NCBI GenBank assembly: GCA_018266295.1
Contig: JAFEAQ010000011.1
Coordinates: forward strand, 905,626-969,625
Reading direction: 5' to 3'
Source of the DNA: Bdellovibrionales bacterium
Lineage (GTDB): Bacteria; Bdellovibrionota; Bdellovibrionia; Bdellovibrionales; Bdellovibrionaceae
Length of the DNA: 64,000 bases
Shown here: piece after piece, positions 1-9,986 of the stretch
Layout: each line of letters opens with the position of its first letter
Position numbering within the stretch: position 1 is the stretch's first letter
Program-made: the position numbers and the translations under genes
Notes under the pieces: generated by a model
The model's input: only the letters and a program-made list of their open reading frames with translations
Told to the model about the DNA's origin: nothing
The model's database searches: none

Positions 1-2252
<2,252 letters not shown>

Positions 2253-2416
2253 GGAAAAACTTGTAGCTTAAAAGGTTTTGGATTGCGAATAGAAAATGGC
2301 GACCCTTGGAATGTAAGGGGTTTTCATATTCTCTCCGCATCGCGCAAATTTTAGCCGCTCTGCTTAATTTTCGAACATTTTACGGAGTTATGTGTTCCGA
2401 GTGACGCTTTACTCAT

Positions 2417-2445
2417 TTGACTTCCCTAGTCGAGAAGCCTAGATC
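2417..2445 (+). promoter_or_regulatory. Candidate promoter for the chalcone-isomerase-like gene
   Basis: TTGACT at 2417-2422 matches a sigma-70 type -35 box at five of six positions. Seventeen bases downstream is TAGATC at 2440-2445, a weak -10. It lies about 30 bases upstream of the AGGAGGT ribosome site of the next gene, in the divergent gap 2253-2473. Prediction from sequence only. Confidence 0.35.
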
Positions 2446-2473
2446 CATGCGAGCTAAAACTCTAGGAGGTTTT

Positions 2474-3118
2474 ATGAAATCAGCTTTGATCGCTTTGACG
2501 GCTATTTTGTCTCTTGGTCTCTCTGCAAACGCAGCTCTTTTGAAACTCGATCCGGGTCAAAAATCTAATAACGGTGTCACTATCTCCACCGGCGGCACAG
2601 CCACAATTGATGGCAAGGATTTCCAACTGACGACGGTCGGTTCGGGACTTCGCAGCAAAAAAGTTCTCGTAGCGAACGTAAAAGTTTATGTGGCGCAACT
2701 ATTGGTGAGCAATCCGAACTCATTTGTCCGCAAAGACGCTGATGCCCTGAAATCCTTAGAGGACAGCCAAACCGTGGCAATGCAGCTTTCTTTCTTGCGC
2801 TCTGTGGAGGCTGATAAAGTGAAGGTTTCTTTCCGTGATGCTTTTGATGCAAACAACGTCGACATCAACAATCCAGCCATCAAGCAACTCTTGGCTGCGG
2901 TTGAAAAAGGTGGCGATGCGACTGCAAACGGCACTTTGACTTTCGTTGCGAACAAACACTCTGACGGCACTGAAACTTTGATCTACGAAGACACCGCGGG
3001 CAAGCAAGTGACTGTTAAAGGCGATAAAGGTCTGACTCACGATGTGTTCTCTATGTGGCTCGGTAACCCAGCTGACGACGGCATCGCTGCTTTGAAAAAA
3101 TCTCTTCTTCAGGAATAA
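2474..3118 (+). CDS. Secreted chalcone-isomerase-like protein
   Basis: 214 residues. The start is placed at ATG 2474 because AGGAGGT lies at 2464-2470 and the protein then begins with a clean signal peptide (MKSALIALTAILSLGLSANA). The mature part carries the pattern of the bacterial chalcone-isomerase-like family (Chalcone_3 type): GSGLRSKK...VANVKVYVAQL early and LTHDVFSMWLGNPADDGIAALKKSLL at the end. In bacteria these domains bind small hydrophobic ligands or have unknown roles, and isomerase chemistry is not implied. It is followed by a lipoprotein gene after a 3-base gap, so the two are probably co-transcribed. Confidence 0.85.
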   Translation: MKSALIALTAILSLGLSANAALLKLDPGQKSNNGVTISTGGTATIDGKDFQLTTVGSGLRSKKVLVANVKVYVAQLLVSNPNSFVRKDADALKSLEDSQTVAMQLSFLRSVEADKVKVSFRDAFDANNVDINNPAIKQLLAAVEKGGDATANGTLTFVANKHSDGTETLIYEDTAGKQVTVKGDKGLTHDVFSMWLGNPADDGIAALKKSLLQE

Positions 3119-3121
3119 AAA

Positions 3122-4036
3122 ATGAAACAAGTATTATGTATCGCTGTTTTTGGTTTGTTGTTCTCGGGTTGTGGCATGATCGACATGCCATCGAAGATGG
3201 ACAAGACAAACGAGAACATGGAAAAGATGATCGACAACATGAACCACACAAATGACGGAATTGATCAGCAAAAACAGCTGATCCCTTTCGAAAATTTGTT
3301 GAAGCCTGAAAACACCGCGAATCTTTTCCCGATTCCGACTCGTATGATGCCTTATGGAAAGAAACTTGCTGAAGCGATTCCTTCTCAGGATTTCGTCGAG
3401 CTTGCTTACCTATGGCTCAAAGAAATCGACGAAGTTCTTCCGGCTCATAAAGTCGATGCGAGCGGTAACGAAATTCCTTACACTCAAGATGAGATCCTCG
3501 ACATCAATCACGACAAGACGGCCGTTTTGATGGCGTTGCAGGTTGTGGCGGGTTTCTTGCCTCAGAAAGCGATCCAAGAAATGATCGAGAGCCAGGTTTA
3601 CAACTCTGGCCGCTACGAGAACACAGTTTACTCGATCTTGATGTTGCGTGTGCAATTCACTCGCGACGTTTTGCTCGATGCAAGCTTGCTGTCGAAGCCC
3701 CTCGATAATTCCGGCAAAGTGGCTCAGGCTGTGGAGTACAATAAAAACATCGATTTCATCGCGAAGTTGCCATTTGCTGGCAAGATTGCCTTGAAAACGA
3801 CAGGTTTTATTCCGACAGAAGACAGCCCCGTTGAGCAACTCGATACAGGTGTCGCTTTGAAAAACTGGCAGCGCATTCAGCGTTCTGCAGAACGTGATTG
3901 CGATGTAACTACTCGTGGTGTTGAACCAAAGACCGGCGACGCTGCAAAAGATCAGCAGCTACATCAAGCAGAAGTGAATCAGTACAATCAAGCGTTGTCT
4001 GATATTCACACGTTCATTAATTCTTGGTCGCACTAG
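3122..4036 (+). CDS. Putative lipoprotein, unknown function
   Basis: 304 residues. The N-terminus MKQVLCIAVFGLLFSGCGMI is a lipoprotein signal with lipobox LFSGC, so it should be lipidated at the cysteine and membrane anchored. Residues about 25-50 are Met/Asn/Asp rich and helical, and the rest is mostly helical without a recognised motif. It follows the chalcone-isomerase-like gene by 3 bases and is closed by a strong terminator, making a two-gene secreted/lipoprotein operon. I do not recognise the family beyond a likeness to Bdellovibrio-restricted lipoproteins. Confidence 0.85.
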   Translation: MKQVLCIAVFGLLFSGCGMIDMPSKMDKTNENMEKMIDNMNHTNDGIDQQKQLIPFENLLKPENTANLFPIPTRMMPYGKKLAEAIPSQDFVELAYLWLKEIDEVLPAHKVDASGNEIPYTQDEILDINHDKTAVLMALQVVAGFLPQKAIQEMIESQVYNSGRYENTVYSILMLRVQFTRDVLLDASLLSKPLDNSGKVAQAVEYNKNIDFIAKLPFAGKIALKTTGFIPTEDSPVEQLDTGVALKNWQRIQRSAERDCDVTTRGVEPKTGDAAKDQQLHQAEVNQYNQALSDIHTFINSWSH

Positions 4037-4056
4037 TTTTTTAGAATCGAAAAATG

Positions 4057-4087
4057 AAACCCGCGTGATGAACGCGGGTTTTTTTAT
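4057..4087 (+). terminator. Intrinsic terminator, probably bidirectional
   Basis: AAACCCGCG (4057-4065) pairs with CGCGGGTTT (4073-4081), followed by a T run. The stem can extend by a T-A pair to leave the loop GATGA, which recurs in two other terminators here. It lies between the lipoprotein gene and the convergent glutaredoxin-like gene and can serve both strands. Confidence 0.9.
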
Positions 4088-4088
4088 T

Positions 4089-4433
4089 TTAATTCGCTGG
4101 CGGGTTGTATTTTTTCAAATCAGCAAAGCCCCCGATGAGTTTTCCCCTGTGGAAAACTTGCGGAAAGGTCGGCCAGCCGGACCAGAGTTTGATCGCTAAG
4201 CGCTGTTTCCATTTAGAAAAATAACTGCCGTGCTCGATGTAGTGAAATGGAATGCCTTTATCGAAAAGATATTTACGGGCTTTCTTTACGACCGGGTTTT
4301 GAGCCATGCCGACGATCACCCACTCGTGAGTCGCAATAGCTTTTTCAACTTCTGCAACGATCTCAGTGTGAAAGCCTTCAATGGCTTTGAGGGCGTTGCT
4401 GTCGATGCGGTTTTCGCTCATGATGTTTCTCAT
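4089..4433 (-). CDS. Glutaredoxin-fold protein lacking the active-site cysteines
   Basis: 114 residues. The C-terminal half has the glutaredoxin cis-proline region and GG turn (WPTFPQVFHRGKLIGGFADL), normally involved in glutathione binding. The position of the usual CPYC or CGFS site reads MAQNPVVKKA, and the protein contains no cysteine at all, so thiol-disulfide exchange is impossible. From memory, similar Cys-less monothiol-like proteins exist in other Proteobacteria. Possible roles are binding or scaffolding, which is inference. The gene starts 9 bases after the ABC exporter gene ends, so the two are probably one transcript. The start could instead be the second ATG, five codons in (MSENRID). 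Confidence 0.85.
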   Translation of the reverse strand: MRNIMSENRIDSNALKAIEGFHTEIVAEVEKAIATHEWVIVGMAQNPVVKKARKYLFDKGIPFHYIEHGSYFSKWKQRLAIKLWSGWPTFPQVFHRGKLIGGFADLKKYNPPAN

Positions 4434-4442
4434 AGTACTCCC

Positions 4443-6170
4443 CTACTGAAATTGTCTTTGTAATAGTTGATAGTAAAGCCCTTCCGGCTTGGCGACAAGC
4501 TCGTCATGGGTGCCTCTCTGCACAATACGGCCTTCGTGGACAACGAAAATCACATCCGCGTTCTTCACGGTGGCCAGACGATGGGCAATGACAAGTGTGG
4601 TGCGATTCACCATGAGTCTTTGCAAGGCTTCTTGGACCAGATACTCGCTCGCCGTATCGAGATTGCTGGTCGCTTCATCGAGGATCAGCATCTTTGGGTT
4701 CTTCAAAACCGCGCGCGCGATGGCCACGCGCTGCTTTTGCCCGCCGGAAAGCTGCAGACCTTTTTCGCCGACACGGGTTTGGAATCCTTCAGGGAAACGC
4801 TCTATGAATTCGAGAGCGTTCGCGGCTTTTGCGGCTTCTTCAACCTCTTGCTTCGTCGCATTTGGTTTTCCGTAGCGGATGTTTTCTTCGATGGTGGATG
4901 AAATCAGAATCGGCTCTTGTGAAACCATCCCGATCTGCTCGCGCAGCCAGCCTGGTTTCAACGAGCTGAGCTTCTCACCGTCCAAAAGAATTTCTCCGGA
5001 GCTGGGTTCATAGAACCTTGGCAAAAGACTCGCGATCGTGGTTTTACCGCTGCCTGAAGAGCCGACCAGAGCCACCACTTGCCCCGGATGAATTTGCAGA
5101 TCAATCCCTTTGAGCACTTCAATATCTTGACGAGAAGGATACTTAAATCCGACGCTATTAAAACTCACTTCACCGCGGAATGTGTCGAGCGTGCGGCCCT
5201 CGTCAACAACGGCCGGAGTTCTCTCCAGGATTTCAAACACGCGCTGACTGGCTCCGATGCCGGCCATCATGTCACCCCAAAGACTCGCAAGACTGCCGAC
5301 ACCGATTGCAACGAGCATCAAGTATAACAAGAACTGAGTAATATCCCCGATCGACAAGTGATCGAGAACGACCTCACGGCCTCCATACCACAACACGAAA
5401 GAAATCGCGCCCAAGCCCACGATCATCGCGATTGTCATGAAAATAGCAATCGCACGAATACGGAGGCGAACAAATTTGAGTGCCACTTCCATCGCTTCGT
5501 TGTAGCGGCTCGTTTCGTTGGCTTCTTGAACAAAGGACTTCACCGTACGTACACCCGAGATCGTCTCATCAGCGACGATGCTGGCATCTGCAAGGGCTGC
5601 CTGGGATTCTTTCGAGTACTTACGAATGTTTTTACCAAAGATCGCCGTCACGAGCGCGATTGGCGGAATCAATACCAGCATCAGCGACGACAGCTTCCAT
5701 GAAGTATAAAACATAAATGCGAGTCCGCCGACGACTTGGCCCAAGTTGCGCAAACCTTGCGATACATTCACGCTCACGGTGTTTTGCAAAGTCGTGCAGT
5801 CCGAAGACAGGCGGCTCATTAGGTCCCCGGTGCGGTTAAAATCAAAGAATGACACTTCTTGTGAAAGGATTTGGCTGTAAAGGCGTTTGCGCAGGCGGAT
5901 CACCATGCGCTCACCGCTCAGGGTGAAAAGATAATAGCGCGCACTCGAAGCAATGCCTTGCAATGTGAACGCGGCAAAGAGTCCCAGCACCACCGGCAAA
6001 AGCAAATCCATGCGCTTCGGCTGAAGAACATTGTCGACCATCCAGCGCACCATCTGCGGATACGCAAGCCCAGCACCACTGGAAAGGATCAGGAAAATCA
6101 AACCCCAGATCAGAAATTTAATTTCAGGTTTCGCAATAGAATAGAGTCGGTTCCAAGTGGTATTCTTCAT
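4443..6170 (-). CDS. MsbA-like ABC exporter, fused permease and ATPase
   Basis: 575 residues, a half-transporter expected to homodimerise in the inner membrane. Residues 1-310 hold about six transmembrane segments of the type I exporter fold. The ATPase domain carries Walker A GSSGSGKTT (near residue 365), Q-loop VSQEPILI, signature LSGGQKQR, Walker B MLILDEAT and H-loop AHRLAT. Length and order match MsbA/lipid-A and multidrug exporters; the substrate cannot be read from sequence. The Cys-less glutaredoxin-like gene follows closely. No sign of truncation. Confidence 0.93.
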   Translation of the reverse strand: MKNTTWNRLYSIAKPEIKFLIWGLIFLILSSGAGLAYPQMVRWMVDNVLQPKRMDLLLPVVLGLFAAFTLQGIASSARYYLFTLSGERMVIRLRKRLYSQILSQEVSFFDFNRTGDLMSRLSSDCTTLQNTVSVNVSQGLRNLGQVVGGLAFMFYTSWKLSSLMLVLIPPIALVTAIFGKNIRKYSKESQAALADASIVADETISGVRTVKSFVQEANETSRYNEAMEVALKFVRLRIRAIAIFMTIAMIVGLGAISFVLWYGGREVVLDHLSIGDITQFLLYLMLVAIGVGSLASLWGDMMAGIGASQRVFEILERTPAVVDEGRTLDTFRGEVSFNSVGFKYPSRQDIEVLKGIDLQIHPGQVVALVGSSGSGKTTIASLLPRFYEPSSGEILLDGEKLSSLKPGWLREQIGMVSQEPILISSTIEENIRYGKPNATKQEVEEAAKAANALEFIERFPEGFQTRVGEKGLQLSGGQKQRVAIARAVLKNPKMLILDEATSNLDTASEYLVQEALQRLMVNRTTLVIAHRLATVKNADVIFVVHEGRIVQRGTHDELVAKPEGLYYQLLQRQFQ

Positions 6171-6282
6171 ACCTGCATCGTCCTGCTAAAAGGCTGACGA
6201 GACAACGCCTTTAACCGACGCCTATCGTAAATATATTTAAGACAAAGCGCAGCTTAGTCCGAATCTCGGAAGTCAATTCTGA

Positions 6283-6303
6283 AAAGCGACCTGGTACCTT
6301 TTA
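6283..6303. repeat. Diverged copy of the stop-codon-associated repeat
   Basis: Contains GACCTGGTACCT directly beside the stop codon of the cpaF gene. It matches the two stronger copies at 21932-21959 and 47462-47489 at about 15 of 20 aligned positions, including the core GACCTGG and ACCT. As in those copies it abuts the end of a minus-strand gene. Confidence 0.45.
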
Positions 6304-7410
6304 GGCGGCTTTATTGAATTTGGATTGGGGGAATGGGAGCTTGTTGTCGATGATCTCGCTCATGAAGGACGGGATATAGCCCGTTGGCTCGAGTTTGCCA
6401 TCGAGAGTGCCGTCTGCTCTGCGAGTCATGCGGGACATCTGGAAGATGTGGCGCACGTCATAGTTTCCATCTGGCAAGATTCCCAAAACTTCACTGATCG
6501 CGCCGATACGGCGTGAACCGTCTGAGTAACGAGACACTTGAATAATGATTTCAATCGCGCTCACCACTTGTGAGCGCAAAGCCTTTTCGCTGATCTGCGA
6601 ATCCCCGCCCTGAGCGAGAGCTTCAATGCGCACGATACCGTCTTCTGGTGAATTCGCGTGGACTGTGCCCATGCAACCTTTATGGCCGGTGTTCATTGCG
6701 TTCAGCAATTCCAAAGCTTCGGAAGAACGAACCTCACCAACGATGATGCGGTCCGGGCGGAGACGTAAAGAGCTCTTTAAAAGATCTTTGATCGTCACTT
6801 CACCCTTACCGAGTTCATTGCCTTGGCGAGTTTCAAACATCACAACGTGATCGTAGTCCACTTGCAATTCGCTCGAGTCCTCGATCACGATGATACGCTG
6901 ACCTTTTGGAATGCGCGTGCAGAGAAGGCTCAGCAACGTAGTTTTACCAGAACCGGTACCACCGCTGACGATAATGTTTTTACCCAGGAACATGCAGATA
7001 TCCAAGAAACGCGCGCCATCTTCACTGATTGCGCCGAATTTAATGTAGTCTGCGAATGAAATTTTATTGTTGGTGAATTTACGGATGCTCACCGTCGTGC
7101 CCTTACGGGAAACCGGCGGAATCACCGCTGCGATACGCGAGCCATCCGGCAAGCGTGCATCGAGGCGCGGATTTTCGTCGTTGATACGACGGCCGACACT
7201 TTGAGCGATACTGTTCACAGCGGCACGAAGGGCATCTTCGTCGGTGAAACTCACAGGAACTCTTTCGAGTTTGCCTTTGCGCTCAACGAAAATTTCTTTG
7301 TGACCGTTGATGAGGATCTCAGACACCGTCTTGTCTTCCAAATACGGCAAAACCGGACCCAAATTGTTCCGGATTGCATCTTTGAATACGTTTGACGGCT
7401 CCATCGACAT
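6301..7410 (-). CDS. cpaF: CpaF/TadA-type secretion ATPase
   Basis: 369 residues, cytoplasmic hexameric ATPase of the type II/IV secretion superfamily that powers Tad/Flp pili or related machines. The sequence shows an N-terminal domain (residues 1-130), Walker A GGTGSGKTT at 150-158, Asp box IEDSSELQ, Walker B-type RPDRIIVGEVR and His box GCMGTVHANSPEDG. It lacks the long N-terminal extension of some CpaF proteins. No other tad gene (pilin, TadB, TadC, CpaC) is adjacent; the partners upstream are a cupredoxin-like protein and a 93-residue protein. It may serve a Tad system encoded elsewhere. The start ATG gives MSMEPS; the second Met is also possible. Confidence 0.93.
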   Translation of the reverse strand: MSMEPSNVFKDAIRNNLGPVLPYLEDKTVSEILINGHKEIFVERKGKLERVPVSFTDEDALRAAVNSIAQSVGRRINDENPRLDARLPDGSRIAAVIPPVSRKGTTVSIRKFTNNKISFADYIKFGAISEDGARFLDICMFLGKNIIVSGGTGSGKTTLLSLLCTRIPKGQRIIVIEDSSELQVDYDHVVMFETRQGNELGKGEVTIKDLLKSSLRLRPDRIIVGEVRSSEALELLNAMNTGHKGCMGTVHANSPEDGIVRIEALAQGGDSQISEKALRSQVVSAIEIIIQVSRYSDGSRRIGAISEVLGILPDGNYDVRHIFQMSRMTRRADGTLDGKLEPTGYIPSFMSEIIDNKLPFPQSKFNKAA

Positions 7411-7419
7411 TGAAAACCT

Positions 7420-7926
7420 CTAGTTCGAAGCGGGTTTACGCTCGGAATCTGAAGAATTAGAAATCACAATTACGCGGCCTTGAACCGCAGTTTCTGGACA
7501 CTGATACGAGAACACACCATCCGCTTTTGGATTCAAATTGAAAACGCGTTCTTGGCCATACACGGTATTGTGATGTTCAGAGAAAGCATCCAAAACGAAG
7601 CTGACGTTTTTATCTTTTTGGTTCACGTTCACAACGTGAATGCGGTAGCTATTACCCTTCTTCACGCGGATTGTGTCTGGCACGAAACCTTTTTCAGTAT
7701 TAAGAATCACGATATCCTGAGTCGGCTCAACGCTGTCGAAAACCTGGCCAAAGAGGCTTTGGGTTTCATCCGTCGTTGTGCTTGCAGGCAAACGGCTTTG
7801 ATCTGTCACGCGATTGAAATCGAGTTGTCGGCGAGACAAATCCACTTCCCAGGCGCGAGTCACTGGAGTGATCAGCAATAAACTAGTGCAAATCGCTGCT
7901 GCGATCTTGGAATTCAACGAATTCAC
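7420..7926 (-). CDS. Exported cupredoxin-like domain protein
   Basis: 168 residues from a GTG start at 7926. That start is preferred because TGGAGGTT lies about six bases upstream and the product begins VNSLNSKIAAAICTSLL, a signal peptide ending near TRA-WEVD. Residues about 60-160 look like a cupredoxin sandwich: VILNTEKGFVPDTIRVKKGNSYRIHVVN, then FSYQCPETAVQGRVIV, where the Cys stands at the type I copper position. The usual His/Met after it are replaced (CPETAVQG), so copper binding is uncertain. It overlaps the upstream gene by 44 bases and precedes cpaF by 9, so it is in the same operon and could belong to the periplasmic side of that system. Confidence 0.75.
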   Translation of the reverse strand: MNSLNSKIAAAICTSLLLITPVTRAWEVDLSRRQLDFNRVTDQSRLPASTTTDETQSLFGQVFDSVEPTQDIVILNTEKGFVPDTIRVKKGNSYRIHVVNVNQKDKNVSFVLDAFSEHHNTVYGQERVFNLNPKADGVFSYQCPETAVQGRVIVISNSSDSERKPASN

Positions 7927-8164
7927 GAGCAACCTCCATTGCAATGTAGTTAACAGCTCTTGAGTCCATCATGTGAAGTTTTTGAACAAGGAGAGATTGA
8001 TTCCCCTGACAAGAATTAACGACTTCCATGGCTTCAATGACCAATTGAGGATTTTCTGCCATTTCATTAGTGACTTGTTCCCAGTCCATTTTTAAAACCG
8101 GATCAATCGCACCAATTGTATAAAGAGCATCAAATACCGCTTGAAGATCACCTTGTAAGAACAT
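7883..8164 (-). CDS. Small cytoplasmic protein, first gene of the cpaF run
   Basis: 93 residues with start at ATG 8164, chosen because AGAGAGG sits five bases upstream; an ATG at 8182 in frame lacks a ribosome site. The product (MFLQGDLQAVFDALYTIGAI...) is acidic and helical, with no signal peptide. No family was recognised. Its 3' end overlaps the cupredoxin-like gene by 44 bases, so translation is probably coupled. Position suggests a role beside CpaF, by context only. Confidence 0.75.
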   Translation of the reverse strand: MFLQGDLQAVFDALYTIGAIDPVLKMDWEQVTNEMAENPQLVIEAMEVVNSCQGNQSLLVQKLHMMDSRAVNYIAMEVAREFVEFQDRSSDLH

Positions 8165-8261
8165 AAGAGCCTCTCTTTCCAAAATCCATTTCGGAATCTG
8201 AGGAACTTATCGGTGTGTGCGTGGAGAACTTGAGCCATTCTGAGACGAAAAACAGCTGCAC

Positions 8262-8292
8262 AAAATAAAAAGGCCGGAGAGCTCCGGCCTTT
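8262..8292 (-). terminator. Intrinsic terminator of the 8318-8929 gene
   Basis: AAAGGCCGGA (8269-8278) pairs with TCCGGCCTTT (8283-8292) around a GAGC loop. On the minus strand it is followed by TTTATTTTG, the U tract, so it terminates the minus-strand gene ending at 8318. Confidence 0.88.
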
Positions 8293-8317
8293 GATCTAGC
8301 TATTGTGTTTTAGCAAA

Positions 8318-8929
8318 TTACTTTTTCTTTTTAGCGTCTTCTTCCGCTTTTTTCGCCTCGGCTTCAGCCTTGGCAACATCGCTCAGGACTCTCGACGCGA
8401 GCTCTGAAGGTGACTTGTGCACACTCATAGTACGGAGCTTACGCTCATTGATCGCCTCTTTGCTCATCTCGATCTTAGCATCGGCGATGGTCTTGATCAC
8501 TCGACGTTCGTGCCCCTCTTTTTCAGCAAACGGCTTAAAGTCGGCAACTACGTTTTCAAGGAAGATCGCATAGGTGTTCTGAACGACTGGCTTAAAGGCC
8601 TTAGGGTTTTTCAACGCACCAATAGCCTCTTGCACCAGAGCGTCCATCGTCGTCTCCCATTGGTCATTTTCATCCAACTCATTGCGCAGCGGAGTGATGA
8701 CTTTTTCTACCATTCCGTCATCATTTGGGCGCGAGTAGACGGCCTGAACTGCCTCTTTTAAGATTTCGACAGATCCGTCTTTTTTGAACTCTTTCACTTT
8801 CTTTTTGGCCAGATCGTTCATTTGATCTAGGTCCTTCAAAGTCAATTGAGAGTACGTAAACAGCAATCCCGCTGAAGAAACGGATGTCCACAATAAGCCT
8901 GTAAGAATAAATAGGAATAAATTTTTCAT
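8318..8929 (-). CDS. Exported helical protein with Ala/Lys/Glu-rich tail
   Basis: 203 residues. A signal peptide (MKNLFLFILTGLLWTSVSSA) is followed by a helical protein. The last 25 residues are a low-complexity charged helix (EAEAKKAEEDAKKKK). No catalytic motif was recognised. It is monocistronic between a divergent DsbA-like gene and its own terminator. Such tails are often envelope spacers or peptidoglycan-spanning helices, which is inference. Confidence 0.8.
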   Translation of the reverse strand: MKNLFLFILTGLLWTSVSSAGLLFTYSQLTLKDLDQMNDLAKKKVKEFKKDGSVEILKEAVQAVYSRPNDDGMVEKVITPLRNELDENDQWETTMDALVQEAIGALKNPKAFKPVVQNTYAIFLENVVADFKPFAEKEGHERRVIKTIADAKIEMSKEAINERKLRTMSVHKSPSELASRVLSDVAKAEAEAKKAEEDAKKKK

Positions 8930-9012
8930 GCTTCTAGTGTAAGCAGACTCATTCGGAGTGAAAAGAAAGAAACTCTCTTCCGGACCTGGACCTTAGTCCT
9001 TCCTTTTGCCCT

Positions 9013-9041
9013 AACGCAGTATCTCAAAAACTGCGTTTTTT
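9013..9041 (+). terminator. Orphan plus-strand terminator or attenuator in a leader
   Basis: AACGCAG (9013-9019) pairs with CTGCGTT (9031-9037), followed by a six-T run. It faces plus, but no plus-strand gene lies upstream; the neighbour at 8929 is divergent. It sits about 90 bases before the TTG start of the DsbA-like gene. An earlier small hairpin GGAC-CTTA-GTCC lies near 8986-8997. It could end a small RNA or act as an attenuator in the leader of that gene. Confidence 0.6.
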
Positions 9042-9130
9042 GATTCAGAGCCCCTTGAGTTTATGTAAGAATCAGAGTGTTTTAACGAAATAACAATTTA
9101 TGTAATTTCATTTAATCGTGGAGGATTCCT

Positions 9131-9928
9131 TTGAACAAATTAGCATTGATCGCACTTTCTGCGATGGCATTCGTACTCACTAACTGTGCCCCATCTGCAA
9201 AACAAATTAAGGACGCTGTCGAAAAAGATCCAAGCATCGTTTTCGTTGCGATCGAAAAGTACCCAGACCAATTCATCGAAGTGGTGAATAAAGCTGCTCA
9301 AGAAGCTCAAAGAAAATCTCAAGACAAAGCCATCGCCGAAGAAACTAAAAAACGTGACGAAGAGTTCGCAAATCCTTTGAAGCCAGTGATCGAAGACGGC
9401 CGCGTTATCTTTGGTAACAAAGACGCGAAAGTAACAATCGTTGAATACTCTGATTTCGAGTGCCCATACTGCTCAAAAGGTTTCCAAACTATTAAGCAAG
9501 TTCGCAGCGAATATCCAAATGATGTTCGTATCGTATTCAAGCACTTGCCTTTGGATTTCCATCCTCAAGCAATGCCAGCTGCTAAGTACTTCGAAGCGGT
9601 TGCAAGACAAGATGCTGCTAAAGCAGAAAAGTTCCATGACGCTGTTTTCGAAAACCAAGGCGAACTTCGCGCTAAAGGTGAAGAGTTCTTGAAAAACACT
9701 GCTAAAAAAGTTGGCGCCGACATGAAGAAATTGGATAAAGATCTGAAAGATCCAAGCCTCATGACTCGTATCAACGCTGATATGGAAGAAGCTAAGAAGT
9801 TCAACTTCTCTGGAACTCCAGGCTTCTTGATCAACGGTGTTTCTCTCCGTGGCGCTTATCCTTACCCAGAATTCAAAACGATCATCGATCGTCACTTGGG
9901 TAAAACTGACGAGACTAAGAAACAGTAA
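9131..9928 (+). CDS. DsbA-family thiol oxidoreductase lipoprotein
   Basis: 265 residues with a TTG start, fixed by TGGAGGATT upstream and by a lipoprotein signal (MNKLALIALSAMAFVLTNCA, lipobox LTNC). Residues about 20-85 are helical and charged. From about 95 a DsbA/thioredoxin domain begins: AKVTIVEYSDFECPYCSKGF holds the CPYC active site, and GTPGFLING is the cis-proline region. It resembles BdbD/DsbA-like proteins (thioredoxin_4 type) that form or isomerise disulfides in the periplasm. The rest of the oxidation partner (DsbB/VKOR) is not nearby. Long gene leader with an unexplained terminator. Confidence 0.9.
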   Translation: MNKLALIALSAMAFVLTNCAPSAKQIKDAVEKDPSIVFVAIEKYPDQFIEVVNKAAQEAQRKSQDKAIAEETKKRDEEFANPLKPVIEDGRVIFGNKDAKVTIVEYSDFECPYCSKGFQTIKQVRSEYPNDVRIVFKHLPLDFHPQAMPAAKYFEAVARQDAAKAEKFHDAVFENQGELRAKGEEFLKNTAKKVGADMKKLDKDLKDPSLMTRINADMEEAKKFNFSGTPGFLINGVSLRGAYPYPEFKTIIDRHLGKTDETKKQ

Positions 9929-9951
9929 TTCGGCCCAAAGCTGAAAAATAA

Positions 9952-9978
9952 AAAACCCGGTGATGAACCGGGTTTTTT
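9952..9978 (+). terminator. Intrinsic terminator, DsbA-like gene
   Basis: AAAACCCGG (9952-9960) pairs with CCGGGTTTT (9968-9976), with extra T residues after. With the extra T-A pair the loop is GATGA. It is symmetric enough to serve also the convergent gene ending at 9987. Confidence 0.9.
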
Positions 9979-9986
9979 TATGTCTT

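Noticed and set aside
7420-7944. ATG start at 7944 for the cupredoxin-like gene
   Set aside because: It has no ribosome site, while the GTG at 7926 follows TGGAGGTT at normal spacing.
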